The translations under genes were made by a program, and so were the position numbers. The notes beneath the pieces were generated by a model. That model saw only the letters and a list, made by a program, of their open reading frames with translations. It had not been told where the DNA came from and did not search any database. From assembly GCF_900112365.1 (NCBI RefSeq), contig NZ_FOLQ01000005.1:218562-282561 (forward strand): a stretch of 64,000 bases of DNA, given 5' to 3'. Within the stretch, counting starts at the first letter, position 1, and each line of letters begins with the position of its first letter. Positions 53,552-62,885 of this stretch are shown here, piece after piece. The DNA comes from Spirosoma endophyticum (GTDB lineage: Bacteria; Bacteroidota; Bacteroidia; Cytophagales; Spirosomataceae).

Positions 53552-55966
53552 ATGCACGTAGGTTTATTCAGCCTGTTCTTTTTATTAGTTTGCCACAGTT
53601 TACAAGCCCAGACGTCGACGGTTCGCTTTACAGTCAGTGGTTACGTTCGGGAAACCGGTAGCCAGGAAGCGCTGATTGGGGTAAATGTTTACCTGCCAGG
53701 TACAACAACCGGCACTATCACCAATACATACGGTTTCTATTCTCTGACACTTCCCACACAGGATAGCCTGCGGTTAGCTTACTCATTTGTGGGGTATGAA
53801 ACGGTTGAACGTACTGTTTTCTTCCGAAGGAATCAGATACGGAATGTATCGCTTACACCCGGCCGATCGCTATCGGAAGTGCAGGTGAAAGCGGGGACGA
53901 TGGTCGAAAAAGTTAGCGAAAGCGCCCAGATGAGTTCGATTGACGTCCCTATCGCTCAAATAAAGAAAATACCGGCATTCCTTGGCGAAAAGGACGTATT
54001 AAAAGTGCTCCAGTTAATGCCGGGCGTTCAGAAAGGATCAGAAGGACAAACGGGTATTTACGTTCGCGGGGGAGGCCCAGACCAGAACCTCATTATTCTG
54101 GACGATGCCGTGGTCTACAATGCCAGCCACCTTTTTGGTTTCTTTTCGGTCTTTAACGGCGATGCGATCAAGAGCGTCGAATTGATAAAAGGAGGGTTTC
54201 CGGCTCGGTATGGCGGTCGACTTTCGTCAGTCATCGACCTGAATATGAAAGACGGTAATCGCGAAAAACTGCACGGCGAAGGTGGTATCGGCCTGATTGC
54301 ATCCCGGCTAACGCTCGAAGGACCGCTTACCAAAAACAAGAAGGGATCTTTTCTGGTATCGGGTCGGCGAACGTATCTGGATATCGTAGCAGCTCCTATC
54401 ATCGACGCCCAGACGCAGGGCCAAACGCAGGCAGGTTATTACTTCTACGACCTCAATGCCAAAGCCAACTACGATTTCAGCCCAAAAGACAAAATATACC
54501 TGAGTGCTTATTTTGGCCGCGATCGGTTTTATGCTCATGATAATGTCCAAAATACGGATACGGGTCTGAGATGGGGAAACGCGACTGGCACGCTACGCTG
54601 GAATCACCTCTTTAACCAGAAACTCTTTTCTAACACGTCGCTCATTTTTAGCGATTACAAATTCCAGATTTCAGCCGATGAAAAGGGATCAGTGGACAAT
54701 CTGACGTATTCACTTCGGTACAATTCCGGTATTAGGGATTTTTCGCTGAAATACGATCTGGATTATTATCCTACACCAACTCACTCAGTACGGGCGGGTA
54801 TCCAGAGTACGTATCACCGGTTTACGCCGAGTGCGGTGGTTTTGCAAAATGCCAGTATTAACCAGTCTATTGACAACATCAGCAATATTGACGTAATAGA
54901 ATCGGGTATTTATGCGGAAGATACGTGGCGGCCGTCGAACCGCTGGCGCATAAATGGTGGCCTTCGAGTGAGTTATTTCCAGCAGAAAGATGCTGGCTAC
55001 GTTCGGCCAGAACCCCGAATTTCAGGTGCTTTCACCCTCAAACCTGACTTATCGATCAAGGCATCCTATGCTATGATGAATCAGTACGTTCACCTGCTCT
55101 CAAACACAGGAATTGGCCTTCCCACCGACCTTTGGGTACCGTCTACCGATCGCGTCAAACCGCAACAATCACAACAAGTAGCTATTGGCATCGCGAAAGA
55201 TTTTACGACCGGGGGTGCGTTCGCCAAAGGCCTGACGCTAACTGTGGAAGGGTATTACAAGACGATGGCTAACATTATCAACTACAAGGAAGGCGCCAGC
55301 TTTTTGCTCATCAACGATCCAACGGCGGCCAATAGCTTACGCTGGGAAGACAACGTAACGGCCGGACGGGGCTGGTCGTATGGCGCAGAATTTTTACTCC
55401 AAAAGAAAGTCGGGCGGTTTTCGGGATGGGCGGGTTACACCCTCTCCTGGACACAGTGGCAATTTGCCGAACTCAACGGTGGACAACCGTATTATCCACG
55501 CTATGACCGCCGTCACGACATTTCACTAGTTGGCATTTACGAACTGAACAAGCGGATTACGCTATCCGCTACGTGGGTGTATGGCACGGGCAACGCGCTG
55601 ACAATCCCGATTGGACGGTATGATACATATCGGGCAAGCAATGCATTGGTGTATGGTGGTACACCGGGAATTGTGCAGAATTTTTTCCAGAATGTTCGTA
55701 CCTCGGATGATTACGGAACCCAGAAAAACAGTTTCCGTGCCGAAGCCTACCACCGGTTCGACTTCGGGATTCAGTTTCATAAGCAGAAAAAACACCACGA
55801 ACGAACTTGGGAAATCAGTTTTTATAATCTCTATAACCGCCGGAATCCCTTCTTCTATCAGCTTGAATCAGTGGTGGCAACGTCGAAAACCCCAGCTCGT
55901 ACGGCTCTATTTCGCTACTCTGTTTTTCCGATTGTTCCAGCAGTCAGTTATAATTTCAAATTCTAG
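53552..55966 (+). CDS. TonB-dependent receptor with carboxypeptidase-regulatory-like N-terminal domain
   Basis: An 804-residue outer-membrane receptor. The ATG at 53552 gives a signal peptide MHVGLFSLFFLLVCHSLQAQ; a TTG five codons upstream is less likely. Residues about 25-105 form a CarboxypepD_reg-like domain (SGYVRETGSQEALIGVNVYL). The plug is in LQLMPGVQKGSEGQTGIYVR followed by GGGPDQNLIILDDAVVYN, and a barrel of about 600 residues ends VPAVSYNFKF. The next gene, seven bases away, encodes a DUF4249 lipoprotein, the usual partner in this type of uptake system. The transported substrate is unknown. Confidence 0.92.
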   Translation: MHVGLFSLFFLLVCHSLQAQTSTVRFTVSGYVRETGSQEALIGVNVYLPGTTTGTITNTYGFYSLTLPTQDSLRLAYSFVGYETVERTVFFRRNQIRNVSLTPGRSLSEVQVKAGTMVEKVSESAQMSSIDVPIAQIKKIPAFLGEKDVLKVLQLMPGVQKGSEGQTGIYVRGGGPDQNLIILDDAVVYNASHLFGFFSVFNGDAIKSVELIKGGFPARYGGRLSSVIDLNMKDGNREKLHGEGGIGLIASRLTLEGPLTKNKKGSFLVSGRRTYLDIVAAPIIDAQTQGQTQAGYYFYDLNAKANYDFSPKDKIYLSAYFGRDRFYAHDNVQNTDTGLRWGNATGTLRWNHLFNQKLFSNTSLIFSDYKFQISADEKGSVDNLTYSLRYNSGIRDFSLKYDLDYYPTPTHSVRAGIQSTYHRFTPSAVVLQNASINQSIDNISNIDVIESGIYAEDTWRPSNRWRINGGLRVSYFQQKDAGYVRPEPRISGAFTLKPDLSIKASYAMMNQYVHLLSNTGIGLPTDLWVPSTDRVKPQQSQQVAIGIAKDFTTGGAFAKGLTLTVEGYYKTMANIINYKEGASFLLINDPTAANSLRWEDNVTAGRGWSYGAEFLLQKKVGRFSGWAGYTLSWTQWQFAELNGGQPYYPRYDRRHDISLVGIYELNKRITLSATWVYGTGNALTIPIGRYDTYRASNALVYGGTPGIVQNFFQNVRTSDDYGTQKNSFRAEAYHRFDFGIQFHKQKKHHERTWEISFYNLYNRRNPFFYQLESVVATSKTPARTALFRYSVFPIVPAVSYNFKF

Positions 55967-55973
55967 CCGACTC

Positions 55974-56885
55974 ATGAAGATAATATACTCCATTTTTCTT
56001 TTTTTTCTTACGGCTCTTTTTCTGAGTTGTAGCAGCCTGCGGAATGAAGTTGACCCCAGCCAGTTAGGCGTTGAGTCAGCTAAACTAGTGGTCAGCAGCT
56101 TTCTTTCTCCTCAGGATACTACGTTAGCCGTTAAGGTGACGCGCTCTGCCACAGTAGTGGGCGATAGTATAAGTCTGCTGCAAACCGGTAATAACATAAC
56201 AGATGCCACAGTTACGCTCTCCGAGGGTAACAAGTCTGTTAGATTACCTTACAACAATGTTTCCAAGAGCGACACGGCCAGAAGTCATCCTTATTATAGT
56301 GTTGATGCCCGTTTGTTGCCTATCATAGCTGGCCATACATATACACTTACCGTTGTAACAGCTAACGGCCAGCAAGCCACCAGTACCTGCACGATACCAG
56401 CACCGGTTCAGCCAAAAGATATAGTTCTTGATTCACTGAATCGTCGCTATTTCATCCGTGCCAACTGGCAGGACCCCGGCGGGCAAGTAAATTATTATCA
56501 GGCTGCTGGTATTTTTCGATATATCCTAACCAGTTGCAAAAGCTGCCAGATGTCAACCAATGACAATCTATCATTCGACGATGATACCCGGGGGTTGTTC
56601 AGTGATGCTGGTGTTGACGGGAGTATTATGTTCTCTGGCCGCGCCTATTTAACCCCCAGCGGTCAGCAGGCAAATTTTTATAGCCAGTACAAGACGGCCA
56701 GCGTACTCATTAATTTGATGAGTGTCGATCAGGCGTATTACCGCTATCAGGAAGCTGTCATTCGGCAAAGGCGTTCGCGCAACAATCCGTTTGCCGAGCC
56801 CGTCCTGATTCCGAGTAATATTGAGGGAGGACTTGGTTGCTTCGCGGGCTATAATAATGCAGTCTTGACGCTAAAATTAAAATGA
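55974..56885 (+). CDS. DUF4249 domain lipoprotein
   Basis: A 303-residue lipoprotein from ATG 55974; the lipidated cysteine is C19 (TALFLSCSS). The mature protein starts with LRNEVDPSQLGVESAKLVVSS, the typical beginning of DUF4249, and has Ig-like strands such as HTYTLTVVTANGQQATSTC. In Bacteroidota DUF4249 genes follow TonB receptor genes, and the protein probably sits on the outer membrane near the receptor. Operon with the receptor (gap seven bases). Confidence 0.88.
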   Translation: MKIIYSIFLFFLTALFLSCSSLRNEVDPSQLGVESAKLVVSSFLSPQDTTLAVKVTRSATVVGDSISLLQTGNNITDATVTLSEGNKSVRLPYNNVSKSDTARSHPYYSVDARLLPIIAGHTYTLTVVTANGQQATSTCTIPAPVQPKDIVLDSLNRRYFIRANWQDPGGQVNYYQAAGIFRYILTSCKSCQMSTNDNLSFDDDTRGLFSDAGVDGSIMFSGRAYLTPSGQQANFYSQYKTASVLINLMSVDQAYYRYQEAVIRQRRSRNNPFAEPVLIPSNIEGGLGCFAGYNNAVLTLKLK

Positions 56886-56886
56886 A

Positions 56887-56919
56887 CGAGCCCCGATCTT
56901 CAGTGAAGATCGGGGCTCG
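56887..56919. terminator. 15-bp perfect hairpin, bidirectional terminator
   Basis: CGAGCCCCGATCTTC (56887-56901) pairs exactly with GAAGATCGGGGCTCG (56905-56919), loop AGT. It lies between the convergent DUF4249 and DAHP synthase genes. Confidence 0.82.
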
Positions 56920-56954
56920 CTACGTAGTGATTCTGATATTAATCAGATTATTCT

Positions 56955-58058
56955 CTATGCACCTTGTACCGCGCTGTTGATAATCTCCGTCTGCTTCCGA
57001 ATCGACTCCATGTGGATAATCTTGTAGATTTCTTCCACCAACTCAGGATATAGACCCAGTTTTTGACCCAGTTCTGTGCGAGTCTTTAAGATCTCCTTCC
57101 AGCGTTCAGGCTGGAACAGCGTTACGTTATTATCACGCTTGTATTCGGCTAGCCGCTCAACGAGAGCCATGCGGGCCGCCAACATTTCTACGATCTGCCG
57201 GTCTACATTATCAATACTACGTCGTGATTGTTCCGTAAAGCTCTGGAATTCCAGATTTTGCGACTCAACCTGCCGAATTTGCAAATGATCCAGCATTTCA
57301 CCGAAAGCTGTGGGCGTCAATTGCTGAGCGGCATCGCTCCACGCTTTATCAGGATCAATGTGCGATTCAACAATCAAACCGTCATAGTTGAGGTCCATGG
57401 CCATCTGAGCCAGTTCGTTCAGGTAAGCACGCTTACCCGCCATGTGGCTTGGATCGCCAATGAGTGGCAGTTGAGGGAAGATCGACTTCAGCTCAATCGC
57501 CATTTGCCACATCGGTATATTGCGGTATTTGCTGGCTTCACCCGTAGCGAATCCACGGTGGATAGCACCCAATTTCTTGATACCAGCCCCAGCAAGGCGC
57601 TCAAAGGCACCGACCCAGAGAGCCAGATCCGGGTTAACCGGGTTCTTTACCAATACAGGCACATCAACACCCCGTAGCGCGTCGGCAATTTCCTGTACGT
57701 TAAATGGATTAACGGTCGTGCGGGCGCCGACCCAGAGTATATCGACACCATATTTCAGCGCCAGCTCAATATGTTCTGGAGTGGCTACCTCAACGGCAAA
57801 CGGCAGGCCCGTTTCGGCTTTGGCGCGCTGAATCCAAGGTAGAGCGGCTTCGCCCATACCTTCAAAACTACCTGGCCGGGTGCGTGGCTTCCAAACACCG
57901 GCACGAATAACATGAACGGCCCCCAGCGCCTTTAGCTGACGAGCGGTTTCAACTAACTGATCTTCGGTCTCGGCACTGCATGGGCCAGCGATGATCAGGG
58001 GTTTACCGTTGGTCTCAATCCACGATCCCAGCGGCTCTACGGCTAATTCTACCTTCAT
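56955..58058 (-). CDS. Bifunctional DAHP synthase / chorismate mutase (type II)
   Basis: A 367-residue fusion enzyme for two steps of aromatic amino acid synthesis. Residues 1 to about 265 are the KdsA/DAHP synthase-like barrel: IIAGPCSAETEDQLVETA, VIRAGVWKPRTRPGSFEG, and GDPSHMAGKRAYL. Residues about 280-360 are an AroQ-type chorismate mutase (RRSIDNVDRQIVEMLAARM, KRDNNVTLFQPERW). The DAHP synthase-first order is common in Bacteroidota. The fusion suggests feedback control through the mutase domain. Single gene. Confidence 0.95.
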   Translation of the reverse strand: MKVELAVEPLGSWIETNGKPLIIAGPCSAETEDQLVETARQLKALGAVHVIRAGVWKPRTRPGSFEGMGEAALPWIQRAKAETGLPFAVEVATPEHIELALKYGVDILWVGARTTVNPFNVQEIADALRGVDVPVLVKNPVNPDLALWVGAFERLAGAGIKKLGAIHRGFATGEASKYRNIPMWQMAIELKSIFPQLPLIGDPSHMAGKRAYLNELAQMAMDLNYDGLIVESHIDPDKAWSDAAQQLTPTAFGEMLDHLQIRQVESQNLEFQSFTEQSRRSIDNVDRQIVEMLAARMALVERLAEYKRDNNVTLFQPERWKEILKTRTELGQKLGLYPELVEEIYKIIHMESIRKQTEIINSAVQGA

Positions 58059-58122
58059 AACAAACGCGTAATAAGCGAGTAATACGACTACTCTATGGGG
58101 AACTTTCTAATCTAATTTTTGG

Positions 58123-58165
58123 TATATTTGCATAAGGAATCGGCTGTATCTCAAGCCGGTTCCTT
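58123..58165 (+). promoter_or_regulatory. Candidate promoter and 5'-leader hairpin upstream of proline dehydrogenase
   Basis: TATATTTG (58123-58130) matches TAnnTTTG. Starting four bases later, AAGGAATCGGCT (58134-58145) pairs with AGCCGGTTCCTT (58154-58165), 12 bp with one G-U pair. The predicted transcript would begin inside or at this stem, followed by an AATTTGTC tail. The rest of 58166-58312 shows no other element. Confidence 0.4.
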
Positions 58166-58312
58166 AATTTGTCTAAGAGCGTTTTTAGTTTGTCAAAACA
58201 AGCCGCGCCGGGAGTTTAATCGATTGATCGAAATTTCGTTATATATTTCGGTCGTCTTAACCGACACGCACTGTAAGCTATGCTAATAGCACCGCCCAAA
58301 CGGAGCATTATT

Positions 58313-59542
58313 ATGTCGAACCGAAGTAATCTAATGTCGGAGGCTGTTCAGGGAATTACCGATGTAAAACCCGTTTCTTTTGAGGACACTTCGATTGCTT
58401 TTTCGTCCCAGTCAGACTTCAAGTTACGAAAGACGTACTGGCTGTTTTCGTTGATGAACCAAGGATGGCTGGTAAATTTAGGGACTTTTTTTATAAAGAT
58501 TGCCCTACGCCTTCATCTTCCCATCAAATTCCTCATTAAGAACACTATTTTTGAACAGTTCTGTGGAGGAGAAAGTATTCAGGGTTGCGAGAAAACCATC
58601 CAAAATCTCCATAATGCTCACGTCGGAACCATCCTCGATTATTCTGTAGAAGGCGAGGAAACCGAAAAAAGTTTCGATGAGACAACCCTCGAAATTCTGC
58701 GCACAATCGAACGCGCCAGCGAATCTCCCGACATCCCATTCTCTGTGTTTAAAGTGACGGGAATTGCGTCAACAGAGTTACTGGAAGCCATTCAGATTGG
58801 CGATTCACTCAATAAAGACCAGAAGGCCGAATTCGACCGGGTCATGAAACGGGTGGAGACAATCTGTCGCCGGGCTTATACCCGCAATGTTCGAGTCTTC
58901 ATCGATGCCGAGGAAAGCTGGATTCAGGATACAATTGATACGTTAGCGTATGAGATGATGAATCGTTTCAACCATGAGCGGCCCGTCGTCTATAATACGT
59001 ACCAGATGTACCGCTGGGAAAGCCTTGATCATCTACGACGCGATACAGCCGAAGCACAGGCTAAAGGGTATTTTCTTGGCGTAAAACTGGTTCGGGGTGC
59101 TTATTTAGAAAAAGAGCGGCTCCGGGCCCATGAAGAAGAATATCAGGACCCGATTCAGGCTACAAAAGAAGATACGGACCGGGCGTTCAATGAAGCGATC
59201 GACTTTTGTCTGGAACACCGTAACACGATCTCGATCTGTTTAGGGACGCACAATGAATACAGTTGCCAATACTGTATTCAACAGATGAAGCGATTGGGTA
59301 TTGAGCCCAATGATTCGCATATTTATTTTGCGCAGTTGCTGGGTATGAGCGATAACATCTCCTACAACTTAGCCAATGCGGGCTATAACGTAGCTAAATA
59401 CGTTCCTTACGGCCCTGTTGATTGTGTAATGCCCTATTTATTTCGCCGGGCCGATGAGAACAAGTCCATTGCCGGGCAAAGCAGCCGGGAGTTCAACCTG
59501 GTAAGTGATGAATTGAAACGTCGGAAAAATTGCCGAATGTAG
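58313..59542 (+). CDS. Proline dehydrogenase
   Basis: A 409-residue single-function FAD enzyme oxidising L-proline to pyrroline-5-carboxylate. The start is uncertain: ATG at 58280, 58313 or 58334; 58313 is chosen because MSNRSNLMSEAVQ fits best. Barrel signatures include FSVFKVTGIASTELLEAIQ, VRVFIDAEESWIQDTID, LGVKLVRGAYLEKERLR and the flavin-contact GTHNEYSCQYC. YNVAKYVPYGP near the C-terminus precedes YLFRRADEN, typical of the family. The pyrroline-5-carboxylate dehydrogenase gene is not nearby. Followed by a strong terminator. Confidence 0.92.
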   Translation: MSNRSNLMSEAVQGITDVKPVSFEDTSIAFSSQSDFKLRKTYWLFSLMNQGWLVNLGTFFIKIALRLHLPIKFLIKNTIFEQFCGGESIQGCEKTIQNLHNAHVGTILDYSVEGEETEKSFDETTLEILRTIERASESPDIPFSVFKVTGIASTELLEAIQIGDSLNKDQKAEFDRVMKRVETICRRAYTRNVRVFIDAEESWIQDTIDTLAYEMMNRFNHERPVVYNTYQMYRWESLDHLRRDTAEAQAKGYFLGVKLVRGAYLEKERLRAHEEEYQDPIQATKEDTDRAFNEAIDFCLEHRNTISICLGTHNEYSCQYCIQQMKRLGIEPNDSHIYFAQLLGMSDNISYNLANAGYNVAKYVPYGPVDCVMPYLFRRADENKSIAGQSSREFNLVSDELKRRKNCRM

Positions 59543-59550
59543 ATCCCATA

Positions 59551-59588
59551 ACACAGCCTTCCGGTTACCGGAAGGCTGTGTCTTTTTT
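59551..59588 (+). terminator. Rho-independent terminator of the proline dehydrogenase gene
   Basis: ACACAGCCTTCCGG (59551-59564) pairs exactly with CCGGAAGGCTGTGT (59568-59581), loop TTA, then C and six T. Confidence 0.95.
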
Positions 59589-59661
59589 AACTGATTGGTA
59601 CAGATAATCGGGGAATTGCCGAGCCGCCAAAGCGGAGCCATACTGTGCCGTACTTCTTATT

Positions 59662-60438
59662 ATGATTCAGAAAAATCCATTCAAGTTTTTCCTTCTAACG
59701 CTGCTATTGATTGCCCTCGATCAAGGCGTGAAGCTGGCCGTTCATTTTTACATGGCTCCCGGCTTTGCGGGTCAGGTTAAACTTGTTGGCGACTGGTTCA
59801 AACTTCACTACGTATTGAATCCAGGAATGGCCTTTGGTATGCAACTGGGTCATGAGTACGGCAAGTTGCTGTTAAGCATCTTCCGGCTTTTTGCCATGGT
59901 CGGAATTGGTTATTATCTGGTTCATCTAGCGCATAGAGGAGCCCCAGATGGTTTGCTCTGGGCCATGTCTATGATTCTGGCCGGAGCTGTCGGAAACGTC
60001 ATTGATAGTACGTTCTACGGTGTCTTTTTGAACAACGCTCCCTATGGTTCGCCTACACCCTGGTTCCACGGGCAGGTAATCGATATGATTTTTGTAGACG
60101 TTTGGGAAGGATTTATTCCTGAATGGGTACCCGTCTGGGGAGGCCAATATTACTCGACGCCTATTTTTAACATAGCAGATTCCTGCATTTTCATCGGTGT
60201 CTGCCTGATTCTGTTTTTTCAACGTCGGTTCTTTGGTGAGCAACACGCTGAAGATAGCCTTCTGCCTATTTCCGGGCCAGATGCCACCGAGGCTTCAGTT
60301 TTGCCAACACCCGAATTCATTGACGAAACTCAGGAAAATGAGCCACGTACTGATGAGAGCGACGATAATTCCAGCGACGATAGTCAGCCTGTTACGCCCG
60401 AATCCGTTTTGCCAGACGAACCGAAACGTACTGAATAG
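59662..60438 (+). CDS. lspA: Lipoprotein signal peptidase (signal peptidase II) with an acidic C-terminal tail
   Basis: A 258-residue inner-membrane aspartic protease; the usual length is 160-220. The catalytic aspartates are D115 in GNVIDSTFYG and D173 in FNIADSC. The residue after the first Asp is Ser where E. coli-type enzymes have Arg. An insertion of about 35 residues between the two (PTPWFHGQVIDMIFVDVWEG and WVPVWGGQYYS) is usual for Bacteroidota. The C-terminal 60 residues form a cytoplasmic acidic, Ser/Pro/Thr-rich tail (DESDDNSSDDSQP) not needed for catalysis. It removes signal peptides from prolipoproteins, several of which are encoded here. Confidence 0.95.
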   Translation: MIQKNPFKFFLLTLLLIALDQGVKLAVHFYMAPGFAGQVKLVGDWFKLHYVLNPGMAFGMQLGHEYGKLLLSIFRLFAMVGIGYYLVHLAHRGAPDGLLWAMSMILAGAVGNVIDSTFYGVFLNNAPYGSPTPWFHGQVIDMIFVDVWEGFIPEWVPVWGGQYYSTPIFNIADSCIFIGVCLILFFQRRFFGEQHAEDSLLPISGPDATEASVLPTPEFIDETQENEPRTDESDDNSSDDSQPVTPESVLPDEPKRTE

Positions 60439-60503
60439 ATCTGCTGAAAGCTTTCTACTAGTTTAGAACGTTCCGAAAACTTCATCCAGATTACCTCACA
60501 CAT

Positions 60504-60544
60504 AAAAAAATCCCTGGTTCAATGTCTGAACCAGGGATTTTTTT
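60504..60544. terminator. 18-bp perfect bidirectional terminator
   Basis: A7TCCCTGGTTCA (60504-60521) pairs exactly with TGAACCAGGGAT7 (60527-60544), 5-base loop; both strands end in a seven-T run. It lies between the convergent lspA and OmpA-like genes. Confidence 0.95.
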
Positions 60545-60574
60545 ATACGCTCAATTCAATTGAACTTACATGAA

Positions 60575-61459
60575 TTACTTACTACCACCCGCCTGACCGC
60601 TCGACATCAGATTGAAGAACTGATCCAGTTTTGGGGTAATAATGATTTCTGTCCGGCGATTTTGCTGACGACCGGTAGGCGTCATGTTATCATCCTTCGG
60701 GCTAAACTCTGACCGGCCACCCGCTGTCATCCGCTCTGGCGCTACAGCAAATTTGCTTTGCAGCGTCCGCACGACCGACGTAGCACGCAAGGCGCTTAAA
60801 TCCCAGTTGTCTTTGATAGAAGACGTAGCAATGGGGACAGCATCGGTGTGACCTTCAACCAGAATATCGAGTTCTTTGTGATCGTTTACAACCTTAGCCA
60901 CTTTACCCAGAACGGTTTCGGCAGCCGGCAAAACTTCATAGCTCCCCGATTTGAAAAGAAGCTTGTCAGAGAGTGATACGTATACGACACCTTTCTTCAC
61001 TTCAACCTGCACATCCTGATCATTGATATCATCTAAAGAGCGCTTCAAGCTCATGACCAGCGCCAGGTTCAGAGAATCTTTCCGCTGAATCGACGAATTA
61101 AGATTATTGGTGTATTTGGTCTGTTCATTCAACGTTTCAAGCGATTTCTTGATGCTTTCAGCACCCGCTTTACTCACAATAGACAGATCCGACATCCGGT
61201 CAAGAAGGTTGGTATTCGTCTTTTTAAGGTAATCGACTTGCGCTTGCAGATCAGAGACTTGCTTGTCTTTACCTTGCAGATCCGTGTCTTTGGCTGATAA
61301 TTGCGTGCGCAAATCAGCGGTACGTTGATCACAATCAGTGAGAGATGCCACAGCTTTATCACGGGCTTCCTGAAGAGATTTAATTTCGGCCAATCGCTTC
61401 TTACTATTACAGGAAGCAAGCATTGCAACAGCTGCAAAAACAATCAAAATTCGTTTCAT
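60575..61459 (-). CDS. OmpA-family lipoprotein with a coiled-coil stalk
   Basis: A 294-residue lipoprotein: lipid cysteine C17 (AVAMLASCNSKKR). Residues about 20-125 are a long coiled coil (KSLQEARDKAVASL, KDTDLQGKDKQVSDLQAQVD), and about 150-275 an OmpA peptidoglycan-binding domain (LVEGHTDAVPI, NWDLSALRATSVVR, FSPKDDNMTPTGRQQNRRTE). It should hang from the membrane on the stalk and hold the peptidoglycan, like Pal. Promoter candidate at 61532-61539. Convergent with lspA. Confidence 0.92.
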   Translation of the reverse strand: MKRILIVFAAVAMLASCNSKKRLAEIKSLQEARDKAVASLTDCDQRTADLRTQLSAKDTDLQGKDKQVSDLQAQVDYLKKTNTNLLDRMSDLSIVSKAGAESIKKSLETLNEQTKYTNNLNSSIQRKDSLNLALVMSLKRSLDDINDQDVQVEVKKGVVYVSLSDKLLFKSGSYEVLPAAETVLGKVAKVVNDHKELDILVEGHTDAVPIATSSIKDNWDLSALRATSVVRTLQSKFAVAPERMTAGGRSEFSPKDDNMTPTGRQQNRRTEIIITPKLDQFFNLMSSGQAGGSK

Positions 61460-61531
61460 ACAAATGAAAGAGAAATAACGGGTAATGATAAGTTAGGTTC
61501 GAACGATATTGGTTATTCGCGAATCGTTTTG

Positions 61532-61539
61532 CAAAAGTA
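61532..61539 (-). promoter_or_regulatory. Candidate promoter of the OmpA-like gene
   Basis: TACTTTTG on the minus strand matches TAnnTTTG, about 73 bases before the ATG at 61459. The 61460-61715 gap contains no gene. Confidence 0.5.
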
Positions 61540-61715
61540 CGTGATTCTACTTAACCTTAATGAAGGCATTCTTCATGTAAAACAATTCTGCTTACATTAT
61601 TTCCTTATTATTTTGCTATTTTTTTCAAAAATGCAATTTACCTACACGCCAATATGGCTAATGACGGTAGTTTGCGCTACTTGTATGCTTATTGAATAGT
61701 CTCATTATTGTTTTT

Positions 61716-62837
61716 ATGAACAAGCTACTTAGTGGTATTTTGATTGGATTAAGCTTAACTGCTCAGGCACAATCGGCCAGAGAAATCATGTATGTCGGTA
61801 CATATTCCGTTCGGGGAAGTGAAGGAATTTACGTTTTTGAATTTGACCGTAAAGCCGGCACTATGCAGCCAATACAATCCGTCTCGAACGCAAAAAGCCC
61901 CTCGTTCCTGGCCATTCACCCTTCCAAAAAGTATCTGTATTCCGTTAACGAAGGAGCGGATAAGCTGGGCGGTGTCAGTGCCTATGCGGTTGACAAAGCG
62001 ACGGGCAAACTTCAGTTTCTGAATGGCCAGTCGTCGCTTGGCGGTGGACCCTGTCATATTAGCGTCGATCAGACGGGCAAAACCGCTTTTGTCTCAAACT
62101 ATGGAGGAGGTAGTCTGGCTGTATTACCAATCAATGCCGATGGTACGTTAAGTGCAGCCGCCGACAGCGTTCAGGATGCGGGCACCGGGCCTAATGAGAA
62201 ACGTCAGGAGAGAGCCCACGTTCACTCGGCGACACTAGCGCCAGACAATCGGTTTGTTTACGTAGCAGACCTCACAACCGACAAGCTGAATATCTTCGAC
62301 ATTGATGTTAAAGCCAGCACCGTAAAACCCGCTTCAACACCCTATGTTAGTGTGAAACCGGGTTCGGGACCGCGTCACTTCACGTTCCATCCCAACGGGA
62401 AATACGCTTACCTGGTCGAAGAGATAACCTCATCGGTAGCCGTTTTTTCGCGTGATGCCAAAACGGGTGCGTTGACCATGATTTCCGACAATATCAATAC
62501 GTTGCCTGCTGATTTTAGCGGCCAGAATACAAGCGCCGACATTCATATTGATCCGTCGGGCAAGTTTTTATATCAATCGAACCGGGGAGCTAATACGCTG
62601 GCGATTTTCTCGATTGGTAACGACGGCAAATTGACCAAAGTGGGCGACCAGCCAACAGAAGGCAAAACACCCCGAAACTTCCTGATTGACCCCAAAGGTG
62701 ATTTTATATTCGTGGCCCATCAGGATACCGACAATATCACAATTTTCAAGCGCGATCAAAAGACCGGCAAACTAAGCTACACAGGCCAGTCGGTGAAAGT
62801 ACCAGCTCCGGTTTGTGTGATTATGACCAGCTTGTAG
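61716..62837 (+). CDS. Exported lactonase family beta-propeller (6-phosphogluconolactonase-like)
   Basis: A 373-residue protein from ATG 61716, with a signal peptide MNKLLSGILIGLSLTAQAQS; a TTG upstream is in frame. The rest is a seven-bladed propeller of the Pgl/YbhE lactonase type: EIMYVGTYSVRGSEGIYVF, SFLAIHPSKKYLYSVNEG, ARAHVHSAT-like RAHVHSATLAPDNRFVYVAD and RHFTFHPNGKYAYLVEE. Exported members probably hydrolyse sugar lactones made by periplasmic sugar oxidation. A DUF1080 gene follows after 48 bases and is probably in the same operon. Confidence 0.87.
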   Translation: MNKLLSGILIGLSLTAQAQSAREIMYVGTYSVRGSEGIYVFEFDRKAGTMQPIQSVSNAKSPSFLAIHPSKKYLYSVNEGADKLGGVSAYAVDKATGKLQFLNGQSSLGGGPCHISVDQTGKTAFVSNYGGGSLAVLPINADGTLSAAADSVQDAGTGPNEKRQERAHVHSATLAPDNRFVYVADLTTDKLNIFDIDVKASTVKPASTPYVSVKPGSGPRHFTFHPNGKYAYLVEEITSSVAVFSRDAKTGALTMISDNINTLPADFSGQNTSADIHIDPSGKFLYQSNRGANTLAIFSIGNDGKLTKVGDQPTEGKTPRNFLIDPKGDFIFVAHQDTDNITIFKRDQKTGKLSYTGQSVKVPAPVCVIMTSL

Positions 62838-62885
62838 AACTCAGTAGCCCAGAATAAATCAGCTCACAATCAATCTATATACTCA

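Noticed and set aside
53335..53661. Open frame of 108 codons before the TonB receptor
   Set aside because: It overlaps the receptor's signal peptide and regulatory domain in another frame; composition is not protein-like.
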